64,000 nucleotides of DNA from Azoarcus sp. PA01. GTDB lineage: Bacteria; Pseudomonadota; Gammaproteobacteria; Burkholderiales; Rhodocyclaceae. The stretch spans positions 1,116,001-1,180,000 of the forward strand of contig LARU01000004.1 of NCBI GenBank assembly GCA_001274695.2, written 5' to 3'. Under the pieces are notes generated by a model. The model was not told the origin of the DNA. It made no database searches and saw only the letters and a list, made by a program, of their open reading frames with translations. The position numbers and the translations under genes are program-made. Positions 1 through 10,486 of the stretch are shown in pieces; position 1 is the first letter of the stretch; each line of letters starts with the position of its first letter.

Positions 1-1073
1 TCCATTACGCGCAGACCGACATCGTCGCCAGCTACGGCGAACAGGTGCTCGCGTGGCTCGAGAAATACACTTACCCGACCGAACGCCGTTTCGCCGATCC
101 GGCGCACGCGGCAGCGGTCGCGGAGTTCTTCTGCGACGAACTGTTGCGCAACGGCACGACGACCGCGATGGCGTTTGCGACGGTGCATCCGGCGTCCGTC
201 AACGCGCTGTTCGCCGCGGCGCGCAAACGGCACATGCGGATGATCGCCGGCAAAGTGCTGATGGACCGCAACTGCCCGGACTTCCTGCGCGACGCCGCGG
301 ACCGCGGCGCTGCGGAATCGAAAGCGCTGATCGAGCGCTGGCACGGCCGCGACCGCCTGTTGTACGCGGTGACGCCGCGCTTCGCCCCGACTTCGACGCC
401 GGCGCAGATGGCGCTCGCCGGGCGGCTTTTCGCCGACCATCCCGGCATCTATCTGCAGTCCCACCTCGCCGAGAACGAGCACGAAGTGGCGTGGGTCGCG
501 AAGCTCTACCCCGAAGCGCGAAGCTACCTCGATGTCTATGAACGGCACGGCCAGCTCGGCGCGCGCAGCGTGTTCGCGCACTGCGTGTGGATCGACGACA
601 CCGATCGCGCCCGCATGGCGGCGACGGGCGCGGCGATCAGCTTCTGCCCGACTTCGAACCTGTTCCTCGGCTCTGGCCTGTTCGATCTCGACCGCGCGCA
701 GGCTGCGGGCGTGCGGGTCGGACTCGGCACCGACGTTGGCGGCGGGACCAGCTTCTCGATGCTGCAGACGCTCAACGAAGCCTACAAGGTGCAGCAACTC
801 CGCGGACAGCGGCTGCCGGTCGAGCGCGGCTTCTACCTCGCGACCCGTGGCGGCGCGCGCAGCCTGTATCTCGACGACCGCATCGGCAGCTTCGATACCG
901 GATGCGAAGCCGACCTGGTCGTGCTCGACCCGGCCGCGACGCCGTTGCTCGCCCGGCGCACGGCCGTCGCGACGACGCTCGCCGAGCGGCTGTTCGCGCT
1001 GATGCTGCTCGGCGATGACCGCGCCGTCGTGGCGACCCACATCCTCGGCGAACCCGCCTGGCGCCGGCCGTGA
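1..1073 (+). CDS. guaD: Guanine deaminase, 5' end outside the window
   Basis: This is the C-terminal part of a guanine deaminase, which hydrolyses guanine to xanthine and ammonia in purine catabolism in the cytoplasm. The frame is open from base 3, and the residues before the first in-window GTG (HYAQTDIVASYG) already fit the family, so the true start and the N-terminal HxH zinc motif lie upstream. Visible family marks are GKVLMDRNCP, the histidines in SHLAENEHEV and FAHC, and the aspartate in GLGTDVGGG, which complete the amidohydrolase zinc site. It stops at a TGA at 1071. The next gene is convergent. Identification is firm; only the start is unknown. Confidence 0.93.
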   Translation, partial: HYAQTDIVASYGEQVLAWLEKYTYPTERRFADPAHAAAVAEFFCDELLRNGTTTAMAFATVHPASVNALFAAARKRHMRMIAGKVLMDRNCPDFLRDAADRGAAESKALIERWHGRDRLLYAVTPRFAPTSTPAQMALAGRLFADHPGIYLQSHLAENEHEVAWVAKLYPEARSYLDVYERHGQLGARSVFAHCVWIDDTDRARMAATGAAISFCPTSNLFLGSGLFDLDRAQAAGVRVGLGTDVGGGTSFSMLQTLNEAYKVQQLRGQRLPVERGFYLATRGGARSLYLDDRIGSFDTGCEADLVVLDPAATPLLARRTAVATTLAERLFALMLLGDDRAVVATHILGEPAWRRP

Positions 1074-1093
1074 CGAACCGATCGAATACCTCC

Positions 1094-1178
1094 CCGTTCG
1101 CCCCGAGCTTGTCGAAGGACGGCCACGGAGCTTCGACCGGCCGGTCCTGAACACCGCCGAAAGGTTCAGCCCGAACGG
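1094..1178. repeat. Dispersed hairpin repeat, copy 1
   Basis: The left end (CCGTTCGCCCCGAGCTTGTC) and right end (TTCAGCCCGAACGG) are related inverted repeats, so the element can fold into a long imperfect hairpin. Three more copies lie at 4022-4084, 29788-29911 and 48086-48172, all between genes. It fills much of the space between guaD and the convergent acetoacetyl-CoA synthetase gene. Confidence 0.8.
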
Positions 1179-1255
1179 TATCGGGCTGCCGGATCAACAA
1201 GGGCGGCAAACGAAGCTTCGGCGCAGGCGCAGCCTTCCGCCTTCTCCGCGGCCCC

Positions 1256-3244
1256 TCACGCTCCCAGTTCGGGGCGATTCGCGAACAGTGCCAGCGCGTC
1301 GGGGTTCGCGAGCGCCTCGATGTTCTTCACCGGCTGCCGATGCACGACGTTGCGCACCGCGAGCTCGACGAGCTTGCCGCTTTTCGTGCGCGGGATGTCG
1401 GCGACCTGGACGATCTTCGCCGGCACGTGGCGAGGCGTCGCGTTGTCGCGGATCGCCTGGCGGATGCGCGCGACGAGCGCGTCGTCGAGCACGACACCTG
1501 CGGCGAGCCGCACGAACAGCACGACGCGCACGTCGGTCGGCGCTTCAGGCGGCCAGTCCTGGCCGATGACGATCGATTCGAGCACCTCGGGCAGCTTCTC
1601 GACCTGGCGGTAAATCTCGGCAGTGCCGATGCGCACGCCGCCCGGATTCAGCGTCGCATCCGAGCGACCGTGGATGACCAGGCCACCGTGCGCGGTGATT
1701 TCGCAGAAGTCGCCGTGACACCACACGCCCGGAAAACGTTCGAAGTACGCGGCGCGGTACTTCGCGCCGTCGGGGTCGTTCCAGAAGCCGAGTGGCATGC
1801 TCGGGAACGGCTTGCGGCAGACGAGCTCGCCTTTCTCGCCGACGACGGGGCGGCCGTCGTCGTCCCACACCTCGACCGCGAGGCCGAGGCCGATGCACTG
1901 GATCTCGCCGCGCCATACCGGCAGCGTCGGGTTGCCGAGCACGAAGCACGAGATGATGTCCGTGCCGCCGGAGATCGACGCGAGTTGCACGTCATGCTTG
2001 ATCGATTCATAGACGAAGTCGAAGCTTTGCGGCGCGAGCGGACTGCCGGTCGACAGCATCGCGCGCAGCGCCGACAGGTCGTGCGACTGCGCCGGGCGCA
2101 CGTCGCCTTTCGCGAGCGTCTCGATGTATTTCGCCGACGTGCCGAAATGCGTGAAGCGCTCGGCCTGCGCGTAATCCCACAGGATGCGGCCCTCGTTGAC
2201 GAACGGGTTGCCGTCGTACAGCATCAGCGTCGCGCCGGCGGCCAGGCCCGACACGAGCCAGTTCCACATCATCCAGCCGCAGGTCGTGAAGTAAAAGAGC
2301 CGGTCGCCTTCGCGCACGTCGGTATGCAGTCTGTGTTCCTTCAGGTGCTGCAGCAAGGTCCCGCCGGCGCCGTGGACGATGCATTTGGGCACGCCGGTCG
2401 TGCCGGACGAATACATCACGTACAGCGGATGGTTGAACGGCAGGCGGACGTACTGCGGTTCGGTCGCCGCGCGGTGCGGCGCGACGAAGTCGTCATACGA
2501 CACCGCGCCGGGCACGCGCGAAAGATCGAGCGCGGCGCCGGCGGCGAGATACGGCACGACGACGACGCGTTTGACGCTCGGCAGCTGCGCGGCCAGCTCG
2601 GCGAGTTTCGGGCGCACGTCAATCGCCTTGCCGCCATACCAGTAGCCGTCGCACGCGATCATCAGCTTCGGCTCGGTCTGGCCGAAGCGGTCGAGCACGC
2701 CCTGCCCGCCGAAGTCCGGCGACGCGCTCGTGAACACCGCGCCGATCGAGGACGCCGCGAGCATCGCGACGATCGTCTCGGGCATGTTCGGCATGAACGC
2801 GGCGACGCGGTCGCCCTCCTTGATGCCGAGCGCGCGCAGCGCGGCGGCGAAGCGGGCGACCTCGATGCGCAGTTCGGCGCGCGTCATGCGCCGCTCGAGC
2901 CGGTCCTCGCCGCGGAACACGAGCGCCTGCGGGTTCGGGGATTCGCGCAGCAGGTTCTCGGCGAAGTTCAGCCGCGCATCGGGAAACCAGGTCGCGCCGG
3001 GCATCCGTTCGGCGTCGATCAGGCCGCGCTCGCCCTGCTCGCCGATGACGCCGCCGAAGTCCCACACTTCGCGCCAGAACGCGACCGGCGAATGGATCGA
3101 CCAGGCATGGAGCGCGGCGTAGTCGGCGAGCGGCAGGCCGGTCGCGGCGCGGGCGCGTGCGGTGAAGGCGGCGATGCCGGTCGCCGCGATCTGTTCGGGC
3201 CGCGGCGTCCACAGCGGCCGAGCGGCGGATTCGTTGTTGGTCAT
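1256..3244 (-). CDS. aacS: Acetoacetyl-CoA synthetase
   Basis: This enzyme activates acetoacetate to acetoacetyl-CoA with ATP and CoA. It is an ANL-superfamily adenylating enzyme of about 662 residues, the usual size for this subfamily. It shows the N-terminal WxP...F family segment, a P-loop [17 protein letters not shown] near residue 280, GGTDIISCF, and a C-terminal catalytic lysine in [10 protein letters not shown] longer frame reaches 3277, but ATG at 3244 has a good ribosome site (gaggagac, about 9 bases upstream) and gives the family-like start [12 protein letters not shown]. It is the last gene of the leucine/isovalerate cluster and lies 19 bases after the GST gene. Its substrate is the acetoacetate released by the HMG-CoA lyase of the same cluster. 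Confidence 0.92.
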   Translation of the reverse strand: MTNNESAARPLWTPRPEQIAATGIAAFTARARAATGLPLADYAALHAWSIHSPVAFWREVWDFGGVIGEQGERGLIDAERMPGATWFPDARLNFAENLLRESPNPQALVFRGEDRLERRMTRAELRIEVARFAAALRALGIKEGDRVAAFMPNMPETIVAMLAASSIGAVFTSASPDFGGQGVLDRFGQTEPKLMIACDGYWYGGKAIDVRPKLAELAAQLPSVKRVVVVPYLAAGAALDLSRVPGAVSYDDFVAPHRAATEPQYVRLPFNHPLYVMYSSGTTGVPKCIVHGAGGTLLQHLKEHRLHTDVREGDRLFYFTTCGWMMWNWLVSGLAAGATLMLYDGNPFVNEGRILWDYAQAERFTHFGTSAKYIETLAKGDVRPAQSHDLSALRAMLSTGSPLAPQSFDFVYESIKHDVQLASISGGTDIISCFVLGNPTLPVWRGEIQCIGLGLAVEVWDDDGRPVVGEKGELVCRKPFPSMPLGFWNDPDGAKYRAAYFERFPGVWCHGDFCEITAHGGLVIHGRSDATLNPGGVRIGTAEIYRQVEKLPEVLESIVIGQDWPPEAPTDVRVVLFVRLAAGVVLDDALVARIRQAIRDNATPRHVPAKIVQVADIPRTKSGKLVELAVRNVVHRQPVKNIEALANPDALALFANRPELGA

Positions 3245-3263
3245 CTCTTTTCTGTCTCCTCGT

Positions 3264-3941
3264 TCAGAACGGACCACTCGCCTGGGCGACCGGTTGAGGT
3301 GCGACGCCCTGCTCGACCGCGGCGCGCTGTTGCGCCGCGAGCGCCCGTCGAAATCCGTCGCGCGCCTGCAGCCGCTGCCAGTATGCGAGCGTCGCCGGCT
3401 TGAAGCGCTCGCCGAGGCCGATGTCGTCGGCGAGCAGCAGCGCGTAGCCGACCGACACGTCGGCCGCGGTGAAGCGGCCGGCGCACAGATATTCCTGACG
3501 TGCGAGCAGCGGCTCGAGCGTGCGCAGCCGCGACAGGAACCAGCGGGTGTAGTCTTCGGCCGCCTGCGGCAGCCGGCGTTCCGGCGGCTCGAAACGGTTG
3601 TAGCGCAGGATGAGCGTCTGCGGGAACGTCAACGTCGCCTCGCCGAAATGCAGGAAGTTCAGGTAGGCGCCGAACGCCCGCTCGTCGGTCGCAACGTCGA
3701 GTTGGCGCGGCGAATGGCGCGCGGCGAGGTACTGGCAGATCGCCGCCGATTCGGTCATGCGCGTGTCGCCGTCGAAGAACGCCGGGATCGTGCCGAGGGG
3801 ATTGACTTCGAGATAGGGGTCGCCCTCGCGTCGCGGCGGAAACGGCAGCACCTTCAGCTCGTACGGCAGCCCAAGCTCTTCGAGCATCCACAGCGGACGG
3901 AACGAACGGGCGTTCACGCAGTGGTACAACGTCATCGTCAT
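3264..3941 (-). CDS. Glutathione S-transferase family protein
   Basis: A 225-residue soluble GST-fold protein. The N-terminal thioredoxin-like domain runs from about 1 to 80 ([20 protein letters not shown], then NPLGTIPAF and [12 protein letters not shown], the glutathione-contacting motifs), followed by an all-helical C-terminal domain. The serine in NARSFRP is the likely glutathione-activating residue, by position. An AGGAG ribosome site lies about 9 bases before the ATG at 3941. It sits between HMG-CoA lyase and acetoacetyl-CoA synthetase, but its substrate cannot be told from sequence. A role in detoxifying reactive acyl-CoA intermediates is only a guess. Confidence 0.88.
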   Translation of the reverse strand: MTMTLYHCVNARSFRPLWMLEELGLPYELKVLPFPPRREGDPYLEVNPLGTIPAFFDGDTRMTESAAICQYLAARHSPRQLDVATDERAFGAYLNFLHFGEATLTFPQTLILRYNRFEPPERRLPQAAEDYTRWFLSRLRTLEPLLARQEYLCAGRFTAADVSVGYALLLADDIGLGERFKPATLAYWQRLQARDGFRRALAAQQRAAVEQGVAPQPVAQASGPF

Positions 3942-4021
3942 CTTGCGGCTCCTGAGTCATGGTTCGGGCGACAGATGCGCGTCGCCGGCTTGCGGTCCTA
4001 TCGAACAGACATTCACGTACA

Positions 4022-4084
4022 ACCGTTCGCCTTTAGCCTGTCGAAGGGCGATGGCAGGGCTTCGACAAGCTCAGCCCGAACGGT
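4022..4084. repeat. Dispersed hairpin repeat, copy 2
   Basis: This copy runs from ACCGTTCGCC to GCTCAGCCCGAACGGT and is the shortest and cleanest. The two ends are reverse complements (CTGTCGAAGGG against GCTTCGACAAG), so it can form a hairpin. It lies in the 157-base gap between the HMG-CoA lyase stop and the GST start, inside a probable operon, where it could act as an RNA processing or attenuation point. Confidence 0.8.
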
Positions 4085-4098
4085 AATTCGTCGCTGCG

Positions 4099-5013
4099 TT
4101 ATTGGCGCGAAATGCGCCCCGCGAGCAACGCGCGCGAAACGCGCGACGCCGGCTCGCGCCCGAGCACGCCGCTGATCCACGCGCCGGCGGCGACGAGCCG
4201 GTCGAGATTAACACCGCTCTCGATGCCGAGTCCGTTCAGCAGCCAGACGACGTCCTCGGTCGCGACGTTGCCGGATGCGCCTTTCGCGTACGGGCAGCCG
4301 CCCAGGCCCGCGACCGAAGCGTCGAACACCGCGACGCCCAGTTCGAGCGACGCGTAGATGTTCGCGATCGCCATGCCGTAAGTGTCGTGGTAGTGGCCGG
4401 CGAGCCGCGCGACCGGCACGCGTCGCGCGACCGCGTCGATCATCCGCTGCGCCTTCAGCGGCGTGCCGGTGCCGATCGTGTCGCCGAGGCTCACTTCAAA
4501 GCAGCCCATCTCGAACAGCGTGCCGGCGACCAGCGCGACCGCTTCCGGCCGGACCTCCCCTTCGTACGGGCAGCCGAGCACGCACGACACGTAACCGCGC
4601 ACGCGCACGCCGGCCGCCTTCGCCGCGTCCATCACCGGCTCGAAGCGCGCGAGCGATTCGGCGATCGAGCAGTTGATGTTCTTCTGGCTGAAAGACTCGG
4701 ACGCCGCGCCGAACACCGCGACCTCGCCGGCACCAGCGGCGAGCGCCGCTTCGAAGCCTTTGAGGTTCGGCGTCAGCACCGGGTAGCCGACGCCCGGCCG
4801 GCGCTCGATCCGCGCCATGACGGCCGCGCTGTCCGCCATCTGCGGCACCCATTTCGGCGACACGAACGACGTCGCCTCGATCGCCGGGAGGCCGGCGTCG
4901 GCGAGGCGCGCGATCAGCTCGACTTTGGTGTCCGTCGCGACGACCGCCTTCTCGTTCTGCAGGCCGTCACGCGGGCCGACTTCGACGATCTTCACCGTTT
5001 TCGGCAGCTTCAT
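4099..5013 (-). CDS. mvaB: Hydroxymethylglutaryl-CoA lyase
   Basis: It cleaves 3-hydroxy-3-methylglutaryl-CoA to acetyl-CoA and acetoacetate, the final carbon-splitting step of leucine degradation. The 304-residue TIM-barrel protein has the GPRDGLQNE motif near residue 13, the metal-binding HYHDTYG motif, and the signature [17 protein letters not shown], which carries the catalytic loop cysteine. Length and start fit the family. It follows the acyl-CoA ligase by 21 bases in the same direction. Product acetoacetate would be taken up by the acetoacetyl-CoA synthetase downstream. Confidence 0.95.
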   Translation of the reverse strand: MKLPKTVKIVEVGPRDGLQNEKAVVATDTKVELIARLADAGLPAIEATSFVSPKWVPQMADSAAVMARIERRPGVGYPVLTPNLKGFEAALAAGAGEVAVFGAASESFSQKNINCSIAESLARFEPVMDAAKAAGVRVRGYVSCVLGCPYEGEVRPEAVALVAGTLFEMGCFEVSLGDTIGTGTPLKAQRMIDAVARRVPVARLAGHYHDTYGMAIANIYASLELGVAVFDASVAGLGGCPYAKGASGNVATEDVVWLLNGLGIESGVNLDRLVAAGAWISGVLGREPASRVSRALLAGRISRQ

Positions 5014-5034
5014 CCTCGTCCCCCATTCTCTTCG

Positions 5035-6723
5035 TCAGGCGGTCTTCGCCTCGTCGAGCCCGAGCTCGCGCTTCATCTGCTCGCGAATCTGGAACTTCTG
5101 GATCTTGCCCGTGACCGTCATCGGGAACGCGTCGACGAACTTGATGTAGCGCGGCACTTTGTAATGTGCGATCTGGCCCTGGCAGAACGCTCTGACGTCG
5201 TCGGCGGAAAGCTCTTCGCCGTCGCGCACGATGATCCACGCGCACAGCTCCTCGCCGTACTTCGCGTCCGGCACGCCGACGACCTGCACGTCGAGGATTT
5301 TCGGATGGCGATACAGGAACTCTTCGATCTCGCGCGGATACAGGTTCTCGCCGCCGCGGATCACCATGTCCTTGATGCGGCCGACGATGTTGCAGTAGCC
5401 CTCGTCGTCGATCGTCGCGAGGTCCCCGGTGTGCATCCAGCCGGCCGCGTCGATCGCGTCGCGGGTGCGATCGACGTCGTTCCAGTAGCCGAGCATCACC
5501 GAGTAGCCGCGCGTGCATAGTTCTCCGGCGACGCCGCGCGGCACGATGCGTCCGTTGTTGTCGACGATCTTGACTTCGAGGTGCGGCTGGACACGGCCGA
5601 CCGTCGATACGCGTCGCTCTACGGGATCGTCGGTGCCGCTCTGGAAGCTCACCGGCGACGTCTCGGTCATGCCGTACGCGATCGTCACTTCGCGCATGTT
5701 CATCCTGTCGATGACGCGCTTCATGACTTCGACCGGGCATGGGCTGCCGGCCATGATGCCGGTCCGCAGGCGCGTGAGGTCGAAGTCGGCAAAGCGCGGG
5801 TGGTCGAGCATCGCGATGAACATCGTCGGCACGCCATAAGCGGCGGTGCAGCGCTCCTCGGCGAGCGTCTCGAGCACCGCGAGCGGCTCGAACGCTTCGC
5901 ACGGGTAGACCATCGTCGCCCCGTGCGTCACGCAGCCGAGGTTGCCCATGACCATGCCGAAGCAGTGGTACAGCGGCACCGGGATGCACAGGCGGTCGCC
6001 TTCGACGAGGCGGATCGCTTCGGCGACGAAGAAGCCGTTGTTGAGGATGTTGTGGTGCGACAGCGTCGCGCCTTTCGGCTGGCCCGTCGTGCCGGACGTG
6101 AACTGGATGTTGATCGGGTCATCGAACTGCAGCGTTTCGCCGCACGCCGCGAGTGCGACGAGCTCTTCGCGCGACGGCGCTGCGAGGAGCTCGTCGAAGT
6201 TCAGCATCCCGGCGCTCTTCTCCGCGCCCATGCGGATGACCCAGTTCAGCGACGGCAGCCGCGCGGCTTCGAGCGCGCCCGGCTCGCAGTCGGCAAGCTC
6301 CGGCGCGAGGTCGGCGAGCATCCCGAGATAATCGCTGCCCTTGAACGACGGCGACAGCACCAGCGCGCGACAGCCGACCTTGTTCACCGCGTATTCGAGT
6401 TCGCTGCGCCGGTACGCCGGGTTGATATTGACGAGCACGAGGCCGGCTTTCGCGGTCGCGAACTGCGTCAGCGCCCATTCGAGATTGTTCTGCGACCAGA
6501 TGCCGACGCGATCCCCCGTCGCGAGCCCGAGGCGCCGCAGCGCGCACGCGAGCGCATCGACCTTGATTTTCAGCTCGGCATAGGTCAGCCGCACATTCTG
6601 GTGGCGCACGACGAGCGCCTCGCGCTGCGCGTGGCGCTGGCACGCCTCGTCGAAGAAGCGGCCGATCGTCTGGCCGATCAGCGGTTTGGCGGATGCGCCG
6701 TGAACGTAGCTCAACTGCGTCAT
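5035..6723 (-). CDS. AMP-dependent acyl-CoA synthetase of the leucine/isovalerate cluster
   Basis: This is a 562-residue ANL-superfamily enzyme forming an acyl-CoA from a free acid, ATP and CoA. Motifs in order are the P-loop [17 protein letters not shown], the adenine-binding [27 protein letters not shown], and the C-terminal lysine in [12 protein letters not shown]. It lies 17 bases after liuD and 21 before the HMG-CoA lyase. That position suggests it activates isovalerate or another short branched or medium-chain acid for this pathway. The substrate is not readable from the sequence. Confidence 0.88.
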   Translation of the reverse strand: MTQLSYVHGASAKPLIGQTIGRFFDEACQRHAQREALVVRHQNVRLTYAELKIKVDALACALRRLGLATGDRVGIWSQNNLEWALTQFATAKAGLVLVNINPAYRRSELEYAVNKVGCRALVLSPSFKGSDYLGMLADLAPELADCEPGALEAARLPSLNWVIRMGAEKSAGMLNFDELLAAPSREELVALAACGETLQFDDPINIQFTSGTTGQPKGATLSHHNILNNGFFVAEAIRLVEGDRLCIPVPLYHCFGMVMGNLGCVTHGATMVYPCEAFEPLAVLETLAEERCTAAYGVPTMFIAMLDHPRFADFDLTRLRTGIMAGSPCPVEVMKRVIDRMNMREVTIAYGMTETSPVSFQSGTDDPVERRVSTVGRVQPHLEVKIVDNNGRIVPRGVAGELCTRGYSVMLGYWNDVDRTRDAIDAAGWMHTGDLATIDDEGYCNIVGRIKDMVIRGGENLYPREIEEFLYRHPKILDVQVVGVPDAKYGEELCAWIIVRDGEELSADDVRAFCQGQIAHYKVPRYIKFVDAFPMTVTGKIQKFQIREQMKRELGLDEAKTA

Positions 6724-6740
6724 GTGTCTCTCCCCTCCAA

Positions 6741-8744
6741 TCAGCCTTTCGCGGGCTCGAATTCGACGAGCTCCGCGCCGTCGCCGACCTGGTCGCCGAC
6801 GGCGTAACGGTAAGCCTTGACCGTGCCGGCGGCCGGCGCGTTGATCGTGTGCTCCATCTTCATCGCTTCGAGGATCAGGAGCGGCGCGCCTTTCGCGACT
6901 GTCGCGCCCGGCTCCGCCAATAGCGCGATGACTTTGCCCGGCATCGGCGCGAGCAACCCGCCTTCGGCGCCGCCGCCTTCACCGGAGAAATGCAGCGGGT
7001 CGACGTTCGCGAGCTGCCAGCTGCGCCCGTGCAGGAACACGTGGCGCATCCGCCCCGCAGTGATGACGGTTGCATCCATGCGCGTGCCGTCGAGCTCGAC
7101 GCGCAGCCGGCCACGCTCGTTGACGCGGCCGCGCGCGTCGGCCGACCTGCCGTCGACGGTCAGCGTGTAGCGGTCGCCGCGATATGCGACGTGCACGGTC
7201 TTCTGCGTCTCGCCGACGCGGTAGATCAGTGCGCGCTTCGCCGTCGCGTTGAGCCGCCAGCCGTCGCGGGCGTGCCACGGCGAAACGGGATCGGCGCCGC
7301 GACGCGCAGCCTCTTCGGCCCACGTCGCCTCGCGCAACAGTTCGCCGAGCGCGGCGACGAGCCAGACTTCTTCCGGCGTCGTCTCGCTCTCGGGGAACAG
7401 ATACGCTTTCTCGCGCTCGATGAGCCCGGTGTCGAGATCGGCGCCGGCGAACGCCGGGCACGCGGTCAGCCTTGAGAGGAACTCGATGTTGTTCGCGACG
7501 CCGACGACGCGATAGTCGGCGAGCGCCTGCAGCATGCGTGCCAACGCCTGCTCGCGGCTGTCGTCCCAGACGATCAGCTTCGCGATCATCGGGTCGTAGA
7601 ACGGGCTGATCTCGTCGCCTTCCTCGACGCCGGTATCGACGCGCACGTGCAGCCCTTCGGCGGGTGGCGCGAGGTGCAGCAGCTTGCCGGTCGAGGGCAG
7701 AAAACCTTTCGCCGGGTCTTCGGCGTAGATCCGCGCTTCCAGGGCGTGCCCGCGGATCTCGAGTTGCTCCTGCGCGAGCGGCAGCGGCTCACCGCTTGCC
7801 ACGCGCAGCTGCCACTCGACGAGATCGAGCCCGGTGATCATCTCGGTGACCGGATGCTCGACCTGCAGCCGCGTGTTCATCTCCATGAAATAGAACGAGC
7901 CGTCCTGGTGGGCGATGAACTCGACGGTGCCGGCGCCCACATACCGGACCGCTTTCGCGGCTTCGACGGCCGTGCGTCCCATCGCCGCGCGCCGCTCCGG
8001 CGTCATGCCGGGCGCGGGCGCTTCCTCGAGCACTTTCTGGTGGCGGCGCTGCACCGAGCAGTCGCGCTCGAACAGATACACGCAGTTGCCGTGCGTGTCG
8101 CCGAACACCTGGATCTCGATGTGGCGCGGGCGCGTGACGTATTTCTCGACGAGCACGTGCTCGTCGCCGAAGCTGGATGCCGCTTCGCGCTTGCACGATG
8201 CGAGCGCCGCTTCGAAGTCGTCGGAGCGCTCGACGAGGCGCATGCCTTTGCCGCCGCCACCGGCCGCGGCCTTGATCAGCACCGGGTAGCCGATGCGATC
8301 GGCCTGCTCGTGCAGGAAGCCGGGCTCCTGGTTGTCGCCGTGGTAGCCGGGCGTCAACGGCACGCCGGCCGCTTCCATCAGCTTCTTCGCTTCGGACTTC
8401 GAGCCCATCGCGCGGATCGCCGACACCGGCGGGCCGATGAAGACGATGCCGGCCCGTTCGCACGCATCGCAGAAGTCCTCGTTCTCGGACAGGAAGCCGT
8501 AGCCGGGATGGATCGCCTGCGCGCCGGTCTGCTGCGCGGCGGCGATGATGCGGTCGATGACGAGATAGCTTTCCTTCGCCGGCGCCGGGCCGATCAGCAC
8601 CGCCTCGTCGGCGAGGCGCACGTGGCGCGCGTTCGCGTCGGCTTCGGAATAGACGGCGACGGTGCGGATGCCCATGCGACGCGCTGTTTTTATTACGCGG
8701 CAGGCGATTTCCCCGCGGTTCGCGATCAGGATCTTTTCAAACAT
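6741..8744 (-). CDS. liuD: 3-Methylcrotonyl-CoA carboxylase, biotin-containing subunit
   Basis: This is the alpha subunit of methylcrotonyl-CoA carboxylase. It carboxylates its own biotin with ATP and bicarbonate and passes CO2 to the partner encoded by liuB. The 667 residues comprise a biotin carboxylase domain ([17 protein letters not shown] at the start, glycine-rich ATP-grasp [24 protein letters not shown]) and a C-terminal biotinyl domain with EAMKMEH, whose lysine carries biotin. The ATG at 8744 has only a weak upstream GGAG. It is overlapped by the stop of a 41-codon mini-frame that repeats its first 11 codons, so translation may depend on coupling. Alternative assignments (acetyl-, propionyl- or geranyl-CoA carboxylase) are less likely, given ivd and HMG-CoA lyase beside it. 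Confidence 0.92.
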   Translation of the reverse strand: MFEKILIANRGEIACRVIKTARRMGIRTVAVYSEADANARHVRLADEAVLIGPAPAKESYLVIDRIIAAAQQTGAQAIHPGYGFLSENEDFCDACERAGIVFIGPPVSAIRAMGSKSEAKKLMEAAGVPLTPGYHGDNQEPGFLHEQADRIGYPVLIKAAAGGGGKGMRLVERSDDFEAALASCKREAASSFGDEHVLVEKYVTRPRHIEIQVFGDTHGNCVYLFERDCSVQRRHQKVLEEAPAPGMTPERRAAMGRTAVEAAKAVRYVGAGTVEFIAHQDGSFYFMEMNTRLQVEHPVTEMITGLDLVEWQLRVASGEPLPLAQEQLEIRGHALEARIYAEDPAKGFLPSTGKLLHLAPPAEGLHVRVDTGVEEGDEISPFYDPMIAKLIVWDDSREQALARMLQALADYRVVGVANNIEFLSRLTACPAFAGADLDTGLIEREKAYLFPESETTPEEVWLVAALGELLREATWAEEAARRGADPVSPWHARDGWRLNATAKRALIYRVGETQKTVHVAYRGDRYTLTVDGRSADARGRVNERGRLRVELDGTRMDATVITAGRMRHVFLHGRSWQLANVDPLHFSGEGGGAEGGLLAPMPGKVIALLAEPGATVAKGAPLLILEAMKMEHTINAPAAGTVKAYRYAVGDQVGDGAELVEFEPAKG

Positions 8745-8862
8745 GGGTGCGCTCCGCGATGAAATCGCCTGAGCATGCTTCGCATGCGAGGCAAAGTGGC
8801 TTCGCCGCTGCGGCGCTGCGCGCCTGGTCGCCGCGGTTTGCGATGAGGATCTTTTCGAACAT
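8737..8862 (-). pseudogene. Duplicated broken start of liuD forming a 41-codon mini-frame
   Basis: Directly after the liuB stop comes an excellent ribosome site (aggggaggag), then an ATG at 8862 that repeats the first 11 codons of liuD ([11 protein letters not shown]). All four base differences in those 33 bases are synonymous. After codon 11 homology ends, and the frame continues with unrelated residues containing a GCATGCGAAGCATGC hairpin. It stops at a TGA (8739-8737) overlapping the real liuD ATG at 8744. It looks like the remnant of an older or recombined liuD start. It may now serve as a leader that delivers ribosomes to liuD. Confidence 0.75.
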
Positions 8863-8878
8863 TGTTTTTCTCCTCCCC

Positions 8879-10486
8879 TTACATCCGGAACAGGCCGAAC
8901 TTCGTCTGCGGGATCGGCGCGTTCAGCGTCGCCGAAAGACTCAGCCCGAGCACGCGCCGGCTCTGCGCCGGGTCGATGACGCCGTCGTCCCACAGGCGCG
9001 CGGTCGCGTAGTACGGGTGGCCCTGGACTTCGTACTGCTCGCGGATCGGCGCCCGAAAAGCTTCCTCGTCTTCCTTGCTCCACGTGCCGCCTTTCGCTTC
9101 GATGCCGTCGCGGCGCACGGTCGCGAGCACGCTCGCCGCCTGTTCGCCGCCCATCACCGAGATACGGCTGTTCGGCCACATCCACAGGAAGCGCGGACTG
9201 TACGCGCGGCCGCACATGCCGTAGTTGCCGGCGCCGAAGCTGCCGCCGATGATCATCGTCAGCTTGGGCACCTGCGCGGTCGCGACCGCGGTGACCATCT
9301 TCGCGCCATCCTTCGCGATGCCGGCGTTCTCGTACTTGCGCCCGACCATGAAGCCGGTGATGTTCTGCAGGAAGATCAGCGGGATGCCGCGCTGCGCGCA
9401 CAGCTCGACGAAATGCGCGCCTTTCTGCGCCGATTCGCCGAACAGGATGCCGTTGTTCGCGACGATGCCGACCGGATAGCCGTAGAGCTGCGCGAAGCCG
9501 GTCACGAGCGTCGTGCCGTAGCGCGACTTGAATTCGTCGAAGCGCGAGCCGTCGACGATGCGTGCGATCACTTCGCGCACGTCGTAGGGTTTGCGCGTGT
9601 CGCTCGGGATGATGCCGTAGATCTCCTCGGGGTCGTACAGCGGCTCGTCGCCGCCGCCGAGGTTCATGCCGACTTCTTTGACGCGGTTCAGGTTCGCGAC
9701 GATGCGCCGTGCGATGTAGAGCGCATGCGCGTCGTTCTCGGCGAGGTGGTCCGCGACGCCGGAAATCCGCGTATGCACGTCGCCGCCGCCGAGATCCTCG
9801 GCGCTGACGACTTCGCCGGTCGCCGCTTTCACGAGCGGCGGCCCGCCGAGGAAGATCGTGCCCTGGTTCTTGACGATGACTGTCTCGTCGCTCATCGCCG
9901 GCATGTACGCGCCGCCCGCGGTGCACGAGCCCATCACGACTGCGATCTGCGGGATGCCGAGCGCGGACATGTTCGCCTGGTTGTAGAAGATGCGGCCGAA
10001 GTGCTCGCGGTCCGGGAACACTTCGTCCTGCGTCGGCAGGTTCGCCCCACCCGAGTCGACGAGATAGATGCACGGCAGATTGTTCATCTGCGCGATCTCC
10101 TGCGCGCGCAGGTGCTTCTTCACCGTCATCGGGAAGTAGCTGCCGCCTTTCACCGTCGCGTCGTTCGCGACGATCATGCATTCGAGCCCTTTGACGCGAC
10201 CGATGCCGGCGATCACGCCGGCCGACGGGGCGTCCCCGTCGTACATGCCGTATGCGGCGAGCTGGCCGATCTCGAGGAACGACGTGCCGGGGTCGAGCAG
10301 ATGGTTGACGCGGTCGCGCGGCAGCAGCTTGCCGCGCGCAGTGTGCTTGTCGCATGGCGCCGGGCCGCCGCCGAGCGCGACTTCGGCGGCTTTTTCGCGC
10401 AAGTCCGCGACGAGCCTTTTGAGCGCCGCGGCGTTCGCCCGGAACTCGTCGCTGCGGGGGTTGATGTTCGACTTGATGACGCTCAT
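8879..10486 (-). CDS. liuB: 3-Methylcrotonyl-CoA carboxylase, carboxyltransferase subunit
   Basis: This is the beta subunit of methylcrotonyl-CoA carboxylase, moving CO2 from biotin to 3-methylcrotonyl-CoA to give 3-methylglutaconyl-CoA. The 535-residue protein has two crotonase-fold halves; visible marks are [29 protein letters not shown] and the C-terminal [11 protein letters not shown], where glycine pairs form the oxyanion holes. An upstream-extended frame reaches 10579, but ATG at 10486 gives the family start. It also shares one base with the ivd stop (TGATG), which is typical translational coupling. The stop is followed at once by the ribosome site of the broken liuD start. Confidence 0.93.
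   Translation of the reverse strand: MSVIKSNINPRSDEFRANAAALKRLVADLREKAAEVALGGGPAPCDKHTARGKLLPRDRVNHLLDPGTSFLEIGQLAAYGMYDGDAPSAGVIAGIGRVKGLECMIVANDATVKGGSYFPMTVKKHLRAQEIAQMNNLPCIYLVDSGGANLPTQDEVFPDREHFGRIFYNQANMSALGIPQIAVVMGSCTAGGAYMPAMSDETVIVKNQGTIFLGGPPLVKAATGEVVSAEDLGGGDVHTRISGVADHLAENDAHALYIARRIVANLNRVKEVGMNLGGGDEPLYDPEEIYGIIPSDTRKPYDVREVIARIVDGSRFDEFKSRYGTTLVTGFAQLYGYPVGIVANNGILFGESAQKGAHFVELCAQRGIPLIFLQNITGFMVGRKYENAGIAKDGAKMVTAVATAQVPKLTMIIGGSFGAGNYGMCGRAYSPRFLWMWPNSRISVMGGEQAASVLATVRRDGIEAKGGTWSKEDEEAFRAPIREQYEVQGHPYYATARLWDDGVIDPAQSRRVLGLSLSATLNAPIPQTKFGLFRM

Noticed and set aside
1340..3403. A 687-codon plus-strand frame
   Set aside because: Exact antisense shadow of acetoacetyl-CoA synthetase; no ribosome site and no recognisable domain.
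8745..10355. A 1204-codon frame suggesting a fusion upstream of liuD
   Set aside because: The part before 8744 is a shadow of liuB in another frame; the family start [11 protein letters not shown] is at 8744.
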